Of a stretch of DNA of 64,000 nt, positions 23,034-35,829 are shown piece by piece. Every line of letters begins with the position of its first letter. Position 1 is the first letter of the stretch. Source of the stretch: Alitta virens (taxonomy: Eukaryota > Annelida > Polychaeta > Phyllodocida > Nereididae). Below the pieces are notes generated by a model, which did not search any database, was not told the origin of the DNA, and saw nothing but the letters and a program-made list of their open reading frames with translations. The DNA lies in assembly GCA_932294295.1 (NCBI GenBank), contig OW028575.1:12714058-12778057 (forward strand), written 5' to 3'. The translations under genes and the position numbers were made by a program.

Positions 23034-26000
23034 ATGGCTTCTGAGGATCCAATAACGATGGCAGAAACAGGCAAATTAACAGAGAAGAAAAAAAGGAAGC
23101 GATTGAAACGTGTTTGCGCACAGATAAGGGAACAGGTAAAACTGCCGTTTTCATAAGTGTCATTTCTCAGTGGTTACAAGTTGATTGATAGAGAAGTTAT
23201 AATGTGCTTGACAATGATACATTGATTTTCAGATGGAGTTTTACTTTGGTGATGCCAACTTGAGTAAGGACAGATTCCTAAAACAGAAAATGGAAGATGA
23301 CCCAGACAAATGTAAATATACAGATTCAGATTTTTATTTCACTTGTACAAGTCATTTTACATATACAGTCGAGGAGGGACTCTCTAAGATACATTCATTG
23401 CACATGTGCAATATGTGCATTGTTTCATAATATTCATAATTTTGTAATTATTTTAAAGTTGATAGTTCTGCTAATCTTGTTTGTTGTTTGTAGATGTTCC
23501 TCTTGAAGTATTCCTGATTTTTAACAAGATGAAGGCAATAACTGATGATGCGAATCTTATTGCTAAGGCACTGTCAACTTCTGAACTCCTATCAGTAAGT
23601 AAATACAATGTTGTGCTCATGAATTTTTGTTTGCACATGATTTCCAATTTCTTAAAACTGATTTTGCAATTAAACTTCATTGTGTTGTCCAGGTGAGCAG
23701 TGATGGACTGAAAGTGAAACGTGTTACTCCAATCGTGGTCCGTGAAAATGTCGATAAATGCACAGTTTATGTGGTATGTTGACATATTTACTAACGTTAG
23801 ACAATATTTTTTAGAACTATTTGGTAAAACTATTGTTGTTTGCCACTAAGTTAACCTAATGGGTGCAGGGATTGAAATACTAATGGTGCCCGTAACCCTG
23901 TGCGTGTAAGTAACATTGCTCTGAAAATGCTGCTAAAACACTTGCATTATAATATAATGATAAGCATATTCAGCCTATATCCAAAATATAAATTGGCAGA
24001 GTAATTCACATGGTGGAGACAGCTAAATGGTCACCAATTTCACAGCTAATCAAAACTTATTTTATAGATTTATATGTGCTTGCTTGAATTTTACGATCTA
24101 GAAATATTTTTCTACGTATAGTTACTCTGAATCTGGTGGTATTTTATAAAAAAATAATATGATTTATGTCATGTCCATTGCAATATTTGTTATTATTTTG
24201 CAGGAAAGTCTACCATCCTCTGCAGATCATGAGTGGGTGAAGAGTCACTTTTCCAAGTATGGTGAAGTGCTTTATGTCAGTTTGCCAAAATATAAGTCAT
24301 CCGGAGATATTAAAGGCTTTGCATTTGTGGAATTTAACACAGAGGAGAGCGCAGCAAGAGCCTGTCAGGTAAATTTGAAACGAACCATTTTATATCTTTA
24401 CACATACCTTGATAGATTGAACCTTTTCAGAATTGTGTACCAAAGTCATGATAAGAAATGTAACAATTTTAACTTAGGCGTATTGAGAAAAACTGTGTTC
24501 GATTCTAATTATTTTGTTGGAAAAAGTCAGTTCGGTATTTTGGGTGATTTTTTTAATCTGTGAAATGCCTTTAAACAAATTCAGGTCAGGGTTTGTGATT
24601 TTGGGTTTGTTGGAAATGGAAGACAGACAATTCTTTTAGTCCATCTAAGGTAATTGTCATGACATGGTTTTATTTATTACAGAGCATAACTGATGAAAGT
24701 GTGTTGGATATAGGGAAATTTCCAGTGAATAAACAGCTGAAGCAATTGCAAAAGAAAGTTGCTGTACTGAAACCTGGTGAGTATGTTCTATCATAAATGG
24801 CCAAAATAAAATAAATAGTATTATATTATTGATGAATTTTATTTAATTCAAATTTCGATTGATATTCTGTCAACGTTTCCTATGAATTTGATAGATATTT
24901 GTCATCTTCTGAATGATATTCTTTTAATATATACATTTCTGTTTTTCTAATTTTTTAGAGCTGGATCAGCAATCGCAATCTCAAGTGAAAAAGGGCAAAA
25001 GAAAGATGAGTCAGTCAAACCCAGAAGATGAAGATGAGGAGGAGGATGTTGATGAAACTCCTGCCAAAAAGAAACGAACAGAAAGTGAACAGTCAGGAAA
25101 TGAATTAACTGAAGGTGCTGCTGAAACTGGTGGTAATTCAAAGAAAGATTTTAGGGATAAAGAAAATTCAGAACAGCAAGAAAAGGTAACAGAGATTGAT
25201 GAGAAGCGCCAAAATAGTGAGGTCACTTCTGGCGGTGATTCAGACAAAGGAGAACTGTGCGTAAAAGACAAAGCAAAAGCAGAAAAGAGAAAAGTTTCAG
25301 ATGACTCTGAAGATACAACGCAACCAAGCAAGGAATGTAAACGAGTAAGAATTAACGAGGAAGTCCAAGTGAAAGAAACAGAGCGACAGAAACACAAAAG
25401 AAGACGTCAGAGACATCGGTCGTCAAGTCTAAGTGACGTTGGCAAGGACATGCCGCAACTGAGAGTCATTCCTAAGTTAGTGTTGACTGTTGAATAACTT
25501 TCCATTATAGCAGTTTTTTTTTTCAAGGACCTTTGCTCACTGGATCACTAGAACAAAAATTTGGAGACTGATCGAAAGTTTGGTTAAGGAGAGGAAGAAA
25601 CCACAAGTCCAGCATTTGTACATTAATTAACAGACATATTTATAAAGTGGCTGGTCTAGAACTTTGCAGTCATGGGGAATATGAACATAGCATTGGGTGA
25701 ATTTGGGATTGCTGGATAAACTTGCAAGCCACCTTAAATGGGGTACAACTGAGGTTCCTAATTGTAACAACATTGACCTTATCTACTTTTTAACCGTCCC
25801 CAAAAGTTGTTCAGAAGATCTAATTAGTAAAGCATCCTGGAAAATTTTTGTATATTCAAACTGTTATGTCTCATGCTAAAAAAAGCTAACTTGTTGAAGC
25901 CAATTGCAAGTATTGAGAGTTAATGTGAAGTTAGATATTCAGTGACATGAATGTCACCACCTTAAGAAACATACAATAGAAATGTCTAAATATGTCTTAA

Positions 26001-28395
26001 AATATTGACAGACTGCAGTGGCTGAAGCTGAAGTCGGAGTATTTGGCCTTGCAGAAGAAAAGCATGCAGCAATTGAAGTCTTCTTTGAAAAATACCCCAC
26101 GGAAAAATCGGCAGCAAAATGGTAAGGTTACAGGTTGTTAGAAGGCATATAATATTGTTGAAACTACATCTTACATTAATTTACCCATCCAATGATGAAA
26201 AATATGTGATAGTATTAAATAGTTACTGTAAGTTTTGCTGTACATTTGTGTCACATCAACTTTTGCAGAAACCAGAAAAGAGAATTCCACCAAAGAACTA
26301 ACATTTATGCCAAATGTTATTGTAAAAGTGGAAGTTGACAAGCCAACCAACAGAAAGGACATAAAGGTTTGTGAATCTGCTGTGTTCAACTAATATCAAG
26401 GCTCCTGACTGCCTTAACTGGCTTCTCATCTCTGGAGGCAGCTATGTCATTTGCAACAGCCAATCAGAATGAAGCTGAATACATTAGGAATTGCCCTGAG
26501 CTTGATGGCAAATATTTTGCTAGTTTACCAGTTAGACTTAAATACAAACAAATTTTGCCTAATATCTTATAGGCTGGCTTATGGCGTTGAATGTCTAAGA
26601 GTGAATTTGCATATTAATTTGTTTTGTTTGAATTAATAACACTCAATTTAAGCAAAGATTGCTCAGTTACATCACTTGATTGGCTTGAAGCAGACAGTAC
26701 ACACTGTTTGGGAGATATTAGCCAATCAGGAAGCACCGTCATGTGTGTTGATGGTGAAATTAGCAAATTAGCTGCCACTAGAAATGAGAAATTCCCCGAA
26801 AATGAGTGGTAAATACCCATAAATAATGTAAGTTATCACTTAGAATAAGAAGGATAATTATTTTTGTATATAATAATAATATTGCCCATTTTTGAGGTGT
26901 TGCATGATGTTTTTGACTGAAACTGGCCCCATTCTTGAAGGCAGTTGTGCAGGGGGAGTAAAAGCTGTTCTTGACAAAGTCAGAGTAGCCTTGGTCTTAT
27001 TGTATGCTAACTTCCTAAGTGCTGTCATGATGGCTCTCGCCTGTGACTGTACTAAAGATGACAAAGCATCAGACTGAGCAAAAATCTAGTTAATAATTTC
27101 ATGCTAGTGTAAATTTTAGTTGCTTTTACTTCCTATACTGATTTCAGGAAAGACTTGCTGGAACTGGTGACATCGCATATATTGACTTCATTGATGGCGA
27201 TAGTTTTGGTCATATACGATGCGCTGGTCCAGAAGTTGCAAGTAGGATCTCAGTTGCCATTATCAGGGGCCATTCCTTTTCCATCCTGCAAGGTAAATAT
27301 GATCATAAATCGTAAAAATATTGTCACATTTCAGAGTATTATTGCCATGTCACTAAATAGTACTTTCATGCATGTTATTTTGCTTCGGTTGAATTGGCTT
27401 GGTACCTTCACCCAGAAAATGTACCCCAGGCAAATCCAGCGAAGTTGGCGTATTATCATAATCTATTCATGTGGCTCACGTGATCAGAGCTGTCAAACTA
27501 ACAGAAACAGATCAAAGCGTATGATAGCCATTCATATGGAGTGTGAAAACAGTTTACCTAGTTTTAGAGTCCCTTTTTATAGCTTTAATTCATATATACA
27601 GACCATTTCAAGCCTAAACAAACCCTCGTGGTTGACGGTGGTTGTATCCATTGGCCAGGGGAGTGGTCAGAATCATGTCATGGCGGGGTCAACTCATTTA
27701 CATATAACGTTTGGGTCTCTGCTGATTGGCTGGTTTGAAGCCCAATCTCGACTTATTTACTGGAGCCTTTGCTGAAGTGGGTATCTTATGCTTTCACTTA
27801 ATTTTATTGGCTGTCAACAGTTGACATGTCATTTTCTTGTTCTATCAGACAAAGTTGCACCTAAATAGAAGTAGTTCCACTTTAATGGACAGCTAATTTA
27901 AGCATGGAAAATTTATATTGGCATACTTGACGTACCCTAGTGCTCTCCACCAATTACATCACCTGTTTTTCTTACGTAGCAGCCAGGATAGGAGTGAAAA
28001 TTTGCAATGAGTAACCAAGTGTACCGAGTTAGTGAAATGGCAGTCATATTGAATATTACCATGCACAATCTTGTATTGCATGAAATCCCTTTTACTGTAG
28101 GTGATGAAGAACAAAAGTACTGGAGCAAAATTTTGGCAGATAGGCAAAAGAAGAGGACATCAAAACAGCGAACAAAGAAAAGAGGGACTGAGAAGGTTAA
28201 TTTCCTTACTTAAAGTCTGAAATTTTGCTGTCATAATCATATAGTAATCTTTTCTATTGTATTATGTACTTACTCTTTTTTCCAGATCTAGTGTCATACC
28301 TAAAAAGTCAAACTTCTTATTTCCAGATCAACGAGAAAGTGGAGAAACAAAACAGTGACATGAATCAGAGGAGACACATAGTATTTGATGATTGA
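23034..28395 (+). CDS. LARP7: La-related protein 7 (7SK snRNP), complete
   Basis: Twelve exons join in frame to 551 residues: 23034-23135, 23233-23311, 23494-23594, 23693-23773, 24204-24368, 24683-24776, 24959-25475, 26012-26121, 26269-26366, 27148-27292, 28101-28195, 28327-28395. LARP7 binds the 3' U-tail of 7SK RNA in the nucleus and holds it in the P-TEFb-inhibiting snRNP. Domains in order: La motif (MEFYFGDANLSKDRFLKQKM; IFNKMKAITDD), RRM1 (ending GFAFVEFNTEESAARAC), a Lys/Glu/Ser-rich low-complexity linker with nuclear-localisation-like KKKR runs (one 517-bp exon), the conserved LQWLKLKSEYLALQK helix, and the C-terminal xRRM (IAYIDFIDGDSFGHIRC, then GDEEQKYWSKILADRQ and KKRGTEK). Length is close to human (582). 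All borders are GT..AG. An acceptor-like TACAG just before the start codon suggests a 5' UTR intron. ATTAAA right after the stop may be the poly(A) signal. No breaks were seen; the gene looks functional. Confidence 0.95.
26530..27050 (+). repeat. dispersed repeat in LARP7 intron 9, paralogous to 32.4-33.5 kb
   Basis: This stretch, from about TTGCCTAATATCTTATAGGC to the TGCTGTCATGATGGC region, is closely similar to 32395-33485. The other copy carries a 648-bp MITE that is absent here. The repeat has no coding potential and its class is unknown. Confidence 0.75.
27405..27780 (+). repeat. dispersed repeat in LARP7 intron 10, paralogous to 44.45-44.82 kb
   Basis: Shared landmarks with the copy inside the gypsy element: AATGTACCCCAGGCAAATC at the left, TTATTCATGTGGCTCACGTG, TTTAAATATAACGTTTGG-like, and CAATCTCGACTTATTTACTG at the right. 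About 370 bp, same orientation, no open frame. It is probably a MITE or SINE-like non-autonomous element. Confidence 0.7.
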
Positions 28396-28689
28396 TTAAA
28401 TTTGATTTGTAAAATATATGTTGATTAAAGATACTAGATGTACATATATTACCGTAATGTTTTTTTTCTTCCAGTGGGCTTTCACTTTAATCTGCTGTTG
28501 TTACAAAATAACATCATAGGGAAATTAATATTTGTTAAGAATAAATCTGATGCTTTCCTGAAAGTTGTCCTGAAATTACCAAAGCTAATATTAATGTCTT
28601 ATGTCTCAATTTACTGCATGGTCTGAAGCTTAGTCAGCTTATATTACCAGCTGCCAGAAACGTAATGATGAGATGATAAGGCTTGGATT

Positions 28690-28870
28690 CCACACCATGT
28701 TTCACATTTATGCTATGGATGGGTTTTTTACTTGCCTCAGCACACGGAGTAAAAGGCACCTCCAACTTAACATCTCATGCGATTTACATCAGTGGAGGGG
28801 GTTGCTCATGAAGAGTGCTCAGGCCGGGGATCGAACTCAGATGCCTTAACCATTAGGCCACCCAGCTGCT
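28690..28870 (-). mobile_element. second tRNA-derived SINE family, remnant
   Basis: On the minus strand GGCCTAATGGTTAAGGC (A-box-like) is followed after only a few bases by GAGTTCGATCCCCGG (B box). This is a tRNA-type head from which most of the anticodon arm is missing. A body running toward 28690 has no similarity to the main SINE family of this window. No target duplication was resolved. Confidence 0.6.
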
Positions 28871-28879
28871 AAATTTATA

Positions 28880-29784
28880 TGTTACAATTATGTTACATGT
28901 TTGCTGGGCTCGTTCTCTGCTGTGTCATATACCATGAAACTTATCATTGAGACATAATGTTGTGTTTTATGAATGAAGTATAACTCTTAACACAGAGTAT
29001 TGCTTGGCTTAGAAAGGGTGGCTTTTAATCCAACATATATGCAATGTATGTAATGTAAATGGTACATGTATCAAAACCAGCTACAGCTGGTAAACTTCCT
29101 AAAACTCTAGATCACACAAGTATATCAAGGCCCCTTTTTCCAGGGGTCATTTTGCTATTGGTTCTTTCTACTTCAGTGCACATCTACATGGCCTGTTCTT
29201 ATTGGCTTGTGCCTTGGGGTGGACATTGGTCACTGCCCCTTTTTAAGTTTCAGACTTTAACTACCTTAATACAGGCTTCCTTAAAGTTCTTATTACTGAA
29301 CTCTTAAGTAAGAGTTCAGTGATACATAATTCAATGACATTTTGTTATATTAATGAAATTAGACTATATGACATGCTGGGAGTTGATAAAGTAAAAATTT
29401 AAATGAACTGAAGCTTATATAAAAGGTGAAATGAACCAAATTTTTTACATTTGTGCTTTGTTACATTTTGCTGCATTATTGGTTTGTTATATTAATAAAA
29501 TTTTACAAATAGATACAATAAAACAGTTGTATATCAGAAATTTGATAATGTTTCGTTCTAGTTATCCATCACATTTTGGTGGTGATATAATAGTGCTTAT
29601 GCGGCATATGCATTCGAGACATTGCCAAGTGCATTGTACATAAATGCTTAATGGGACGTCTGGAACTTCCTTGTCAAGTATAGTTGGATCTTCGTCTTTC
29701 GTCTTGGTGTAAATGCTTCGGAGCGTTGCTCACTGAGTGGACTGTCCTAGTTTACAACGATGAAGCTTGTATTCTGGCTGCAGG
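28880..29784. other. no gene recognised; possible LTR flank
   Basis: AT-rich. A ~60-bp segment at 28958-29025 (TTGTGTTTTATGAATGAA ... GCTTGGCTTAGAAAGGGT) recurs with an internal gap at 32190-32240, flanking the env remnant, so it may derive from a long terminal repeat. A TATATAAAAGG word lies at about 29417. No exon was recognised. Confidence 0.4.
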
Positions 29785-30020
29785 CTGATGATACTGCATA
29801 CTGGATACTGTTGATCCTGGATACTGGATACCGTTGATACTGGATACTGGAAGCTGGGTACTGCTAATACTGGATACTGTTGATACTGCATACTGCTGCT
29901 ACTGCATACTGTTGATACTGCTGCTACTGCATACTGTTGATACTGCATACTGGAGATACTGCATACTGCTGATACTGGATACTGTTGATACTGCATACTG
30001 GATACTGTTGATACTGGAAA
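29785..30020 (+). repeat. GATACTG minisatellite
   Basis: About thirty imperfect copies of a 6-15 bp unit of the type GATACTG(G/CATACTG)TT. It yields long open frames on both strands by composition only; I do not treat these as genes. Confidence 0.9.
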
Positions 30021-30460
30021 CTGGACATTTGTAAAGTGCATACTGCGCGAGTATAGTATCTTCTGAATATAGCGACACTCCTGGGAGTATTGTTCATAGT
30101 CAAACTAATCAGGAAATAGCAAACAAAAATGCAAAACATTGAAATCATAACAGAGGTGGTTTTACTGCATAGGAATCAGATTGATATGTTAATTTTAGTG
30201 GCAGGGTGTGGTAGTCGCTATGGCATATAATGAACATTAATTTTCTAGATGTAAATAGCCCGGCTGGCTTGGCTGATAACGCCTGAGAATGAGGAATGCA
30301 AATTTTCTTTTGTCTAGCCAAAATTTTAGTGGTTTTGTGTGCATCACTATAAGAGCTTGTCATGTCGAGTCTATTCGGACATGCTTGCTGTGTGTACCTA
30401 TTCTAAAAAAATGCTATGGTAGAAGACTAAAAAAACTACAAAAAAACTGAAAGAAATGAC

Positions 30461-32123
30461 CTATTCATAATGGATTATGGAAGTTTGGCTGCTAGGGGGG
30501 GGGGGGGGGGGGTTGTTGCTGGGAGTTCTGCTAAGGATGGGTCTGTCTAAATTGCTTTCCTGTCTGTCTGTAGGGCTTGTCTGTCTGTCTGTAAGGCTGT
30601 TTTCCCGTGACACTTGACAGCTGGATGCAGGGTCTCCAACCTGTGCTCCAAGTACAGGAGAGTGGTTGTTGTACGCCACTGTCTGGTCATGCATGCGGAT
30701 TGTGACAGGTTGTGGCGCATTGGTGGTAGTTTTGGCGGACGTGCGGGACCACTCACTGATGATCAGCGAGTCCATGCTCTGCATGAGGATGAACTTGATG
30801 GTGTGGCGATTTGCAGCCAGGTTGCGGAACTCTGTATTGGGCGAGCGGGACTCTGACCCTGGAGGGGAGCATAATGCGGCGGTTGTCGGCATAAAGCTTA
30901 AGCTGAGCCCAGTTGATGTGGGCATATGTGCAAAAGAGATTGGTCGTGAAGTTGACATCATGGATGTCATACAATTTTTTGACAGATAAAATGGAGAGGT
31001 CGTGAGGGATTGTCAGGACCTTGATGTGTAGATGGTGCTCATCGCTGTACATGGCACAGTATAAATCTGTTTGCAGATGATGTAGTCTGGTTGTCTGCTC
31101 GCAGTTGATGGTTGATAAGCCTGTGACGGCATGATTGCATAATGGCATCCGTGTTCCCAGTGTATAAATTATACGGACATGACATGTTATGTGCTTTGGT
31201 GGGCAAATAATTTCTGGTGTTTAGGACATCTTTCAATAATATGATTTCGCTGTCAGGAATTTCTAGGAAGGACTCAAGAATCCTTCGAGATTGCAAACCA
31301 GGTGCTGTACCCGAATAATTCAGTATATATGTCGTTGCTGTGCGAGGTTGGGACTGGTACAGAGTCTATTTTACAGAGTGAAAACTCAGTGTAGGAGCTC
31401 GATACTGGTATTTTAATTTTAATATACAGGAACGTGTCATCGTGGGAGCTAGTAACCATGTTTGGCTGTTTGTAATACATAGTGATGTCTGAACTGATTG
31501 CTGATATATAGGTTGGTTGACTTAGCATCTTCGGACCATATTGCATGAGATAAATGATGTACTGAAGACTGAGGGTCAATTAAGTTGACTGTTAGGCGCC
31601 CTCTAATTAATTGTGTAACATCATCTAACTGGGAAGCTGCTGATAGTCTGAGCTGGGTGAGGGTCTGGAGGTTAATATTAAAGTGATGCAACCAATTTAT
31701 AACCGCTATTGTGGCATTAAGTTGCTGCCCTTGGATATTAACTTGTTTGGCTAAATTTTCGGCAAAGTGAGCATAAGTTTGTAATGTATTAACATCATTC
31801 GACATGTCAGAGAGTGTTTGATCGAGTCTTACCAGGTGTTTTTGGAGACGATTCATGCGGAGGTCCGACTTGACTTCATATGAGTGAAGTTTTGACACAT
31901 CATGGATGCGGTCCTGTCTTTGCGGATCATATCCATGAGTTGTGCGATGTGTCCCTGTAGAATTTTGATATCGCCTTCCATGGTGACACCCATGACCTTC
32001 TTCGCTATGTTGCCCAGCATGTTGAACCAGCCTCTTTTCGTGCGGGTTTCGCTGAATCCTTTGATTTCCATTACGTCCATGATTGTAGTGTGGGTTCTCT
32101 GAATATCTGTTGTGAGGCGACAT
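30461..32123 (-). pseudogene. envelope fusion protein remnant of an LTR retroelement (F-protein type)
   Basis: Several overlapping minus-strand frames together resemble the envelope of errantivirus-like LTR elements, related to baculovirus F. A basic RTKR cleavage-like tetrapeptide near 32045 is directly followed by a hydrophobic, Gly-containing fusion-peptide-like stretch. A long helical, heptad-rich region follows (frame 31880-31450), then a Cys-containing ectodomain (31580-31040) and further fragments to 30461. The reading frame changes at least three or four times (about 31870, 31560, 31290, 31000-30900), and the C-terminal frame runs into a poly-G tract read as a proline run. A functional product is therefore excluded. 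No gag or pol was seen beside it. Assignment rests on the cleavage site plus fusion segment and overall organisation. Confidence 0.6.
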
Positions 32124-32446
32124 TTAAGATCGGTATAATGTTTCCAAGTGCTGAAATTCCAGTGCTTATAAAGTTGTTAGCCACTTTCCACCATGTTGTG
32201 TTTTATGAATGAATTGCTTGGCTTAGAAAGGGTGAATAAGATGGCAGAAGCGAATTGTTCTTGCTGTTGTTGGGCCTAATTCACTAAGTTCTTTTTTCTA
32301 AACTATTTTGTTATTTCCAAAAAAACGTTCTGTCAATTTCAAAAAAGTATCAATTAACATCCTGGATAGATGCCTCAGTTCTAGACTTAAATACAAACAA
32401 GTTTGCCTAATAGCCTATAGGCTGGCTTATGGCATTGGATGTCTAA

Positions 32447-33094
32447 AGGCGTTCACACTATCATGAATAAGACCTATGTATGATGACGGATGGAATTTCT
32501 TTTTTACTCTTGCTCATTCTTGTCCATACGTGATTCACCCGCCGAGTGTTTTACGTATACTCGCGCCTATTCGTAGATCACTCCTGGTTGTGCTCACGGG
32601 CATCCGTGGAGAAGGCCAATTTTTTTAAACATGTGTAAAAACATTTGCGGACGTTCTACGAGTGAATTGTTTACATTAATTACGTAACTTGCTCGGGGGT
32701 ACGTTCTATGTATGTTCTACGTACGTTCTACGTACGGGCGATCTACAAGCGATCACGAGAGTTGTACGTGCGATCTACGAGCGATCTACAAGTGCCTCAC
32801 GTAAGCCTCACATATGCAACGTACGTTTGGCGAGCGTTTTACGGACGTCAGGTGAGCGTTTTACAGACGTCAGGTGAGCGTTTTACAGACGTCAGGTGAG
32901 CGTTTTACAGACGTCAGGTGAGCGTTTTACAGACGTCCGGCGAGCGTTTTACGAACGTCTGGCGAGCGATCTACAATTGCCCCACGTAAGCTTGTACAAA
33001 AAAGTTGATTAACAGAGCCACGAGTGAGCACGTATAGCCAATTTTTTATATACGTGGTCATACGTAGGTCTTATATGATAGTGTAAACGCCCCT
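32447..33094. mobile_element. Harbinger-like MITE
   Basis: A 648-bp element with inverted termini, AGGCGTTCACACTATCAT on the left and, inverted on the right, AGGGGCGTTTACACTATCAT; similarity extends about 40 bp (through GACCTA[T/C]GTATGA). It is flanked by a TAA direct repeat (32444-32446, 33095-33097), and the empty site at 26.6 kb has a single TAA. A 3-bp TAA duplication fits PIF/Harbinger. There is no coding sequence; the interior is rich in ACGTACG-type words and a 22-bp minisatellite. Confidence 0.85.
32829..32960 (+). repeat. 22-bp minisatellite inside the MITE
   Basis: Six units of GGTGAGCGTTTTACAGACGT+CA with few changes, starting at 32829, 32851, 32873, 32895, 32917 and 32939. Confidence 0.95.
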
Positions 33095-33490
33095 TAAGAG
33101 TAAAATTGCAGACCAATTAGTTGTGTTTGCATTGAGTACACTTAATTCTTATGATTGCTCAATTAGGCCACTTAATGGGCTTGAAGCTAACAGCGCACAG
33201 TGCTTGGGAGATATTGGTCAATCAGGAAGCAAATTAGCTGCCACTAGAGATGAGAATTGAACATTCCCAGTGGAACAGCCAAGGAATTCCCCAAAAATAA
33301 GTGGTAAATACCCATAAATATTGAAAGTTATCATTTAGAAAAAAAAGGAAATTATTTTTATGTAATGATTTTTTTATACTGAAATTGGCCCCATCCTTGA
33401 AGGCACAGGGGGAGCAAAAGCTGTTCTTGACAAAGTCGGTAGCCTTGGTCTTATTGTATGCTAACTTGCTCAGTGCTGTCATGATGGCAA

Positions 33491-34206
33491 AACGCCTGTG
33501 CTGAAATTAATGACCCCTTATTCTGCTCCTCTTGATATCTTACGGATAAAAAAGGCTATATATAATGTCCAATTCACAATCAGACACATGCATTTTTTTT
33601 TTGGAAAATGAGAAGTTACTGTCCTCACCAAGCTGGACAGGAGATACAAGAAGGAGACAAATTCCACGGGGTCCTTGGTGTTCCCTTATTTTTGTAGTGG
33701 TGTTAAGCCCAGCTCACAGGAGTCTTTACACCTCTCAGTTGGCAGAACCAGAGTCGGAACCTCTTTCAGCAACTCACTTTTCTTGTGTGAATAGGGTATT
33801 AATTGTATCACCTGCAGTGTCCGTCCATCACCTTTGTAGAAGCAATAACTCGAGAGGTACTGATCCCAGAATCATGCAACCAAGGGAATATGCTTTGGGG
33901 ATGAGTTTGAAGATGGATGACCTTGATCTATTTTGGAGGTCAAATAAGTCAAAATAAAGGGGGATTCTCACATAGGCGGTTTTCCCGGTGAAGCCGTATT
34001 GCTGTCCTAGAATAATGTAATACCCCATTTTGACGACTTCACCACGGTTGTTGGAAGCAAAAAGGGGTGGGGCTTAAGATGGCGGGTGAGTAAGCGGCAG
34101 TGAGGTGTGATCGAATCACACGTAAGATAGACAGCAAGGATCCCACTGAAGGAGGGTTCAAGGAAGAACCAGGCACCACTGGAGGTACAGCAGAGAAGAT
34201 GCGACA
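33491..34206. other. no gene recognised; possible transposon terminus
   Basis: A plus-strand open frame at 33565-33957 has no recognised domain and is probably accidental. At 33959-34075 a segment starting GGGATTCTCACATAGGCGG resembles, in inverted form, the right end of the fold-back element at about 37806 (CCCCATTCCCACATAGCCG). Both also share GGGGCTTAAG. Confidence 0.35.
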
Positions 34207-34707
34207 GTGATGTAGTTATGTTAAGATAATGGTTACTTTATGTATTACCACCAGGTGGCAGTAATTAGTTATCTAATTGTGTAGTAGCCACTAGGTCGCT
34301 CCAGGGGTCTTGGTGGGCATTCTGGTCAGTTGGATCAGTCACTTATAGCCAGTCCATGGTCAGTGCCACATGTGTGGACTGACCAGTGCTTCTATTTTGT
34401 GTGCAGCCAAGTGCTATTGAAGGTAACTAACTTAATGCTTTTATATTATCGAATATGGTATTTCATAATTATTGGTCACAATTGTAAACTAATATTAATT
34501 AGGTTCCTCATATAATTATTTGTAGTGATATGTGTAGTCCTATGGTTGACAAGCCACATGGGCACATGGTATACACATGGTATGGTTAACGAGATTCATG
34601 GTCAAGAGTCCTGTATAATCTGCAACCTTTGCCTCTTAGGCCAGGTAATTATTAATAGTCAATTATTAAATATATTTATAATTACACTTAAAAGCATAGT
34701 TTCTCGT
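34207..34707 (+). mobile_element. Ty3/gypsy LTR, inverted copy, first part
   Basis: Near-identical in reverse complement to the LTR at 47050-47692, from the shared GACAGTGATGTAGTTATG start to AAGCATAGTTTC. After that word it is interrupted by the fold-back element, and about 100 bp of LTR (including its poly(A)-signal region) is missing. The remaining LTR end and leader resume at about 37812. Confidence 0.85.
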
Positions 34708-35829
34708 AGTCAACTCGTAGTATTACGTAACACGCTTCTCGGGCCCAATCCGTACTAAACTCTGCGACTACTCCTCGCACTCGGGAGATACCCGGCGAGT
34801 AACTCATGGGACTCGTAGCCAATCCGTGAGATTTGGAGCCGGTAGCCGAGTATGCTGCGCTGCACAGCACACTCAGTGGATTCTGACGGATTTCCAAAAA
34901 TCCGTTATGAATCCGTCGCACTCGGCGAGTGACTCCTGGTACCCACCGAGTAACCCATCGAACCCGCCGAGTAACCTGTCGAAGTCGACGGATTACTCGG
35001 CGCTAATTTCACTCGTACTACACCCGGCGGGTTGTTCAGGAGTGCGAGGAGTAACCCGGCTGGTACCAGGAGTGATTCGGCGGGTAACTCGACGGATAAT
35101 TGCTGAGTTCTTCCTTTTTGTACAGGCATCATCAGCATAGGGGGTTGTATAAACTTTAAAAGGCCGCTGCTCCTCTAATATTAGTTCGATTTTCGTCAAA
35201 TAAGACTGTATTGTAGTATAATTCATACTGACTCCATAGGTGTTTTCGGATTGAAAATCGACCAAATATTAAGCGAGATATTTGTCTGAGAAGGCAGCTA
35301 GGTTGGCGGAGGCAAACAGTGGTGCTCTCGCAGACGTCCGCGCCCGGACTGTATCAATGTAGCTAGGGCTGAGCGCTACTTTAAAAGGCTGCTGCTCCCC
35401 TAATATTAGTCCGATTTTCGTTAAATAAATATTGAATTATAGTAGAGTTCATACTAATTTCACACAGATTTTCAGATTGAAAATAGACTAAATATTAAGC
35501 GAGATATTCGTCTGAGAAGGCAGGTAGTCTGGCGGCGGCAAGGTGCTCTGTGTGTGGTCATGACTTGAATGGTGTGGTCAATATTTTTGACCATTATATA
35601 TACATTGTTTGGATGAGCTTTATTGCAATTCATTTCTACTCATTCTGCCAACTGCCATGACTGTTGTGTCAATTGCTATTAGCATTTTGAATGATACAAA
35701 GAATACAGCAAATGCTCAATACATGTGTCAATTGCCTAATTGCCTAAATTGGGGTTCTTTGACCTGTCATTTCATGGATTGTTCAAAGATGACACAGTAA
35801 TATGACATTGTCTCGATTGTCATTCACAA

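Larger units (their letters stand above)
32370..33490 (+). repeat. dispersed repeat, second copy, with MITE inserted
   Basis: Paralogous to the LARP7 intron 9 repeat (26530-27050). The two align on both sides of the MITE at 32447-33094, which gives an occupied and an empty site in the same window. Confidence 0.75.

Noticed and set aside
24985..25397. Minus-strand open frame opposite the LARP7 linker exon
   Set aside because: Shadow of the Lys/Glu/Ser-rich coding exon; low-complexity mirror only.
27155..27775. 206-codon plus-strand open frame in LARP7
   Set aside because: Reads exon 10 in the wrong frame and continues into an intronic repeat.
29730..30148. Open frames on both strands over the GATACTG stretch
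   Set aside because: They arise from the minisatellite period and composition; no splice or domain support.
33565..33957. 130-codon plus-strand open frame
   Set aside because: No recognised domain, no splice context, lies between repeats; treated as accidental.
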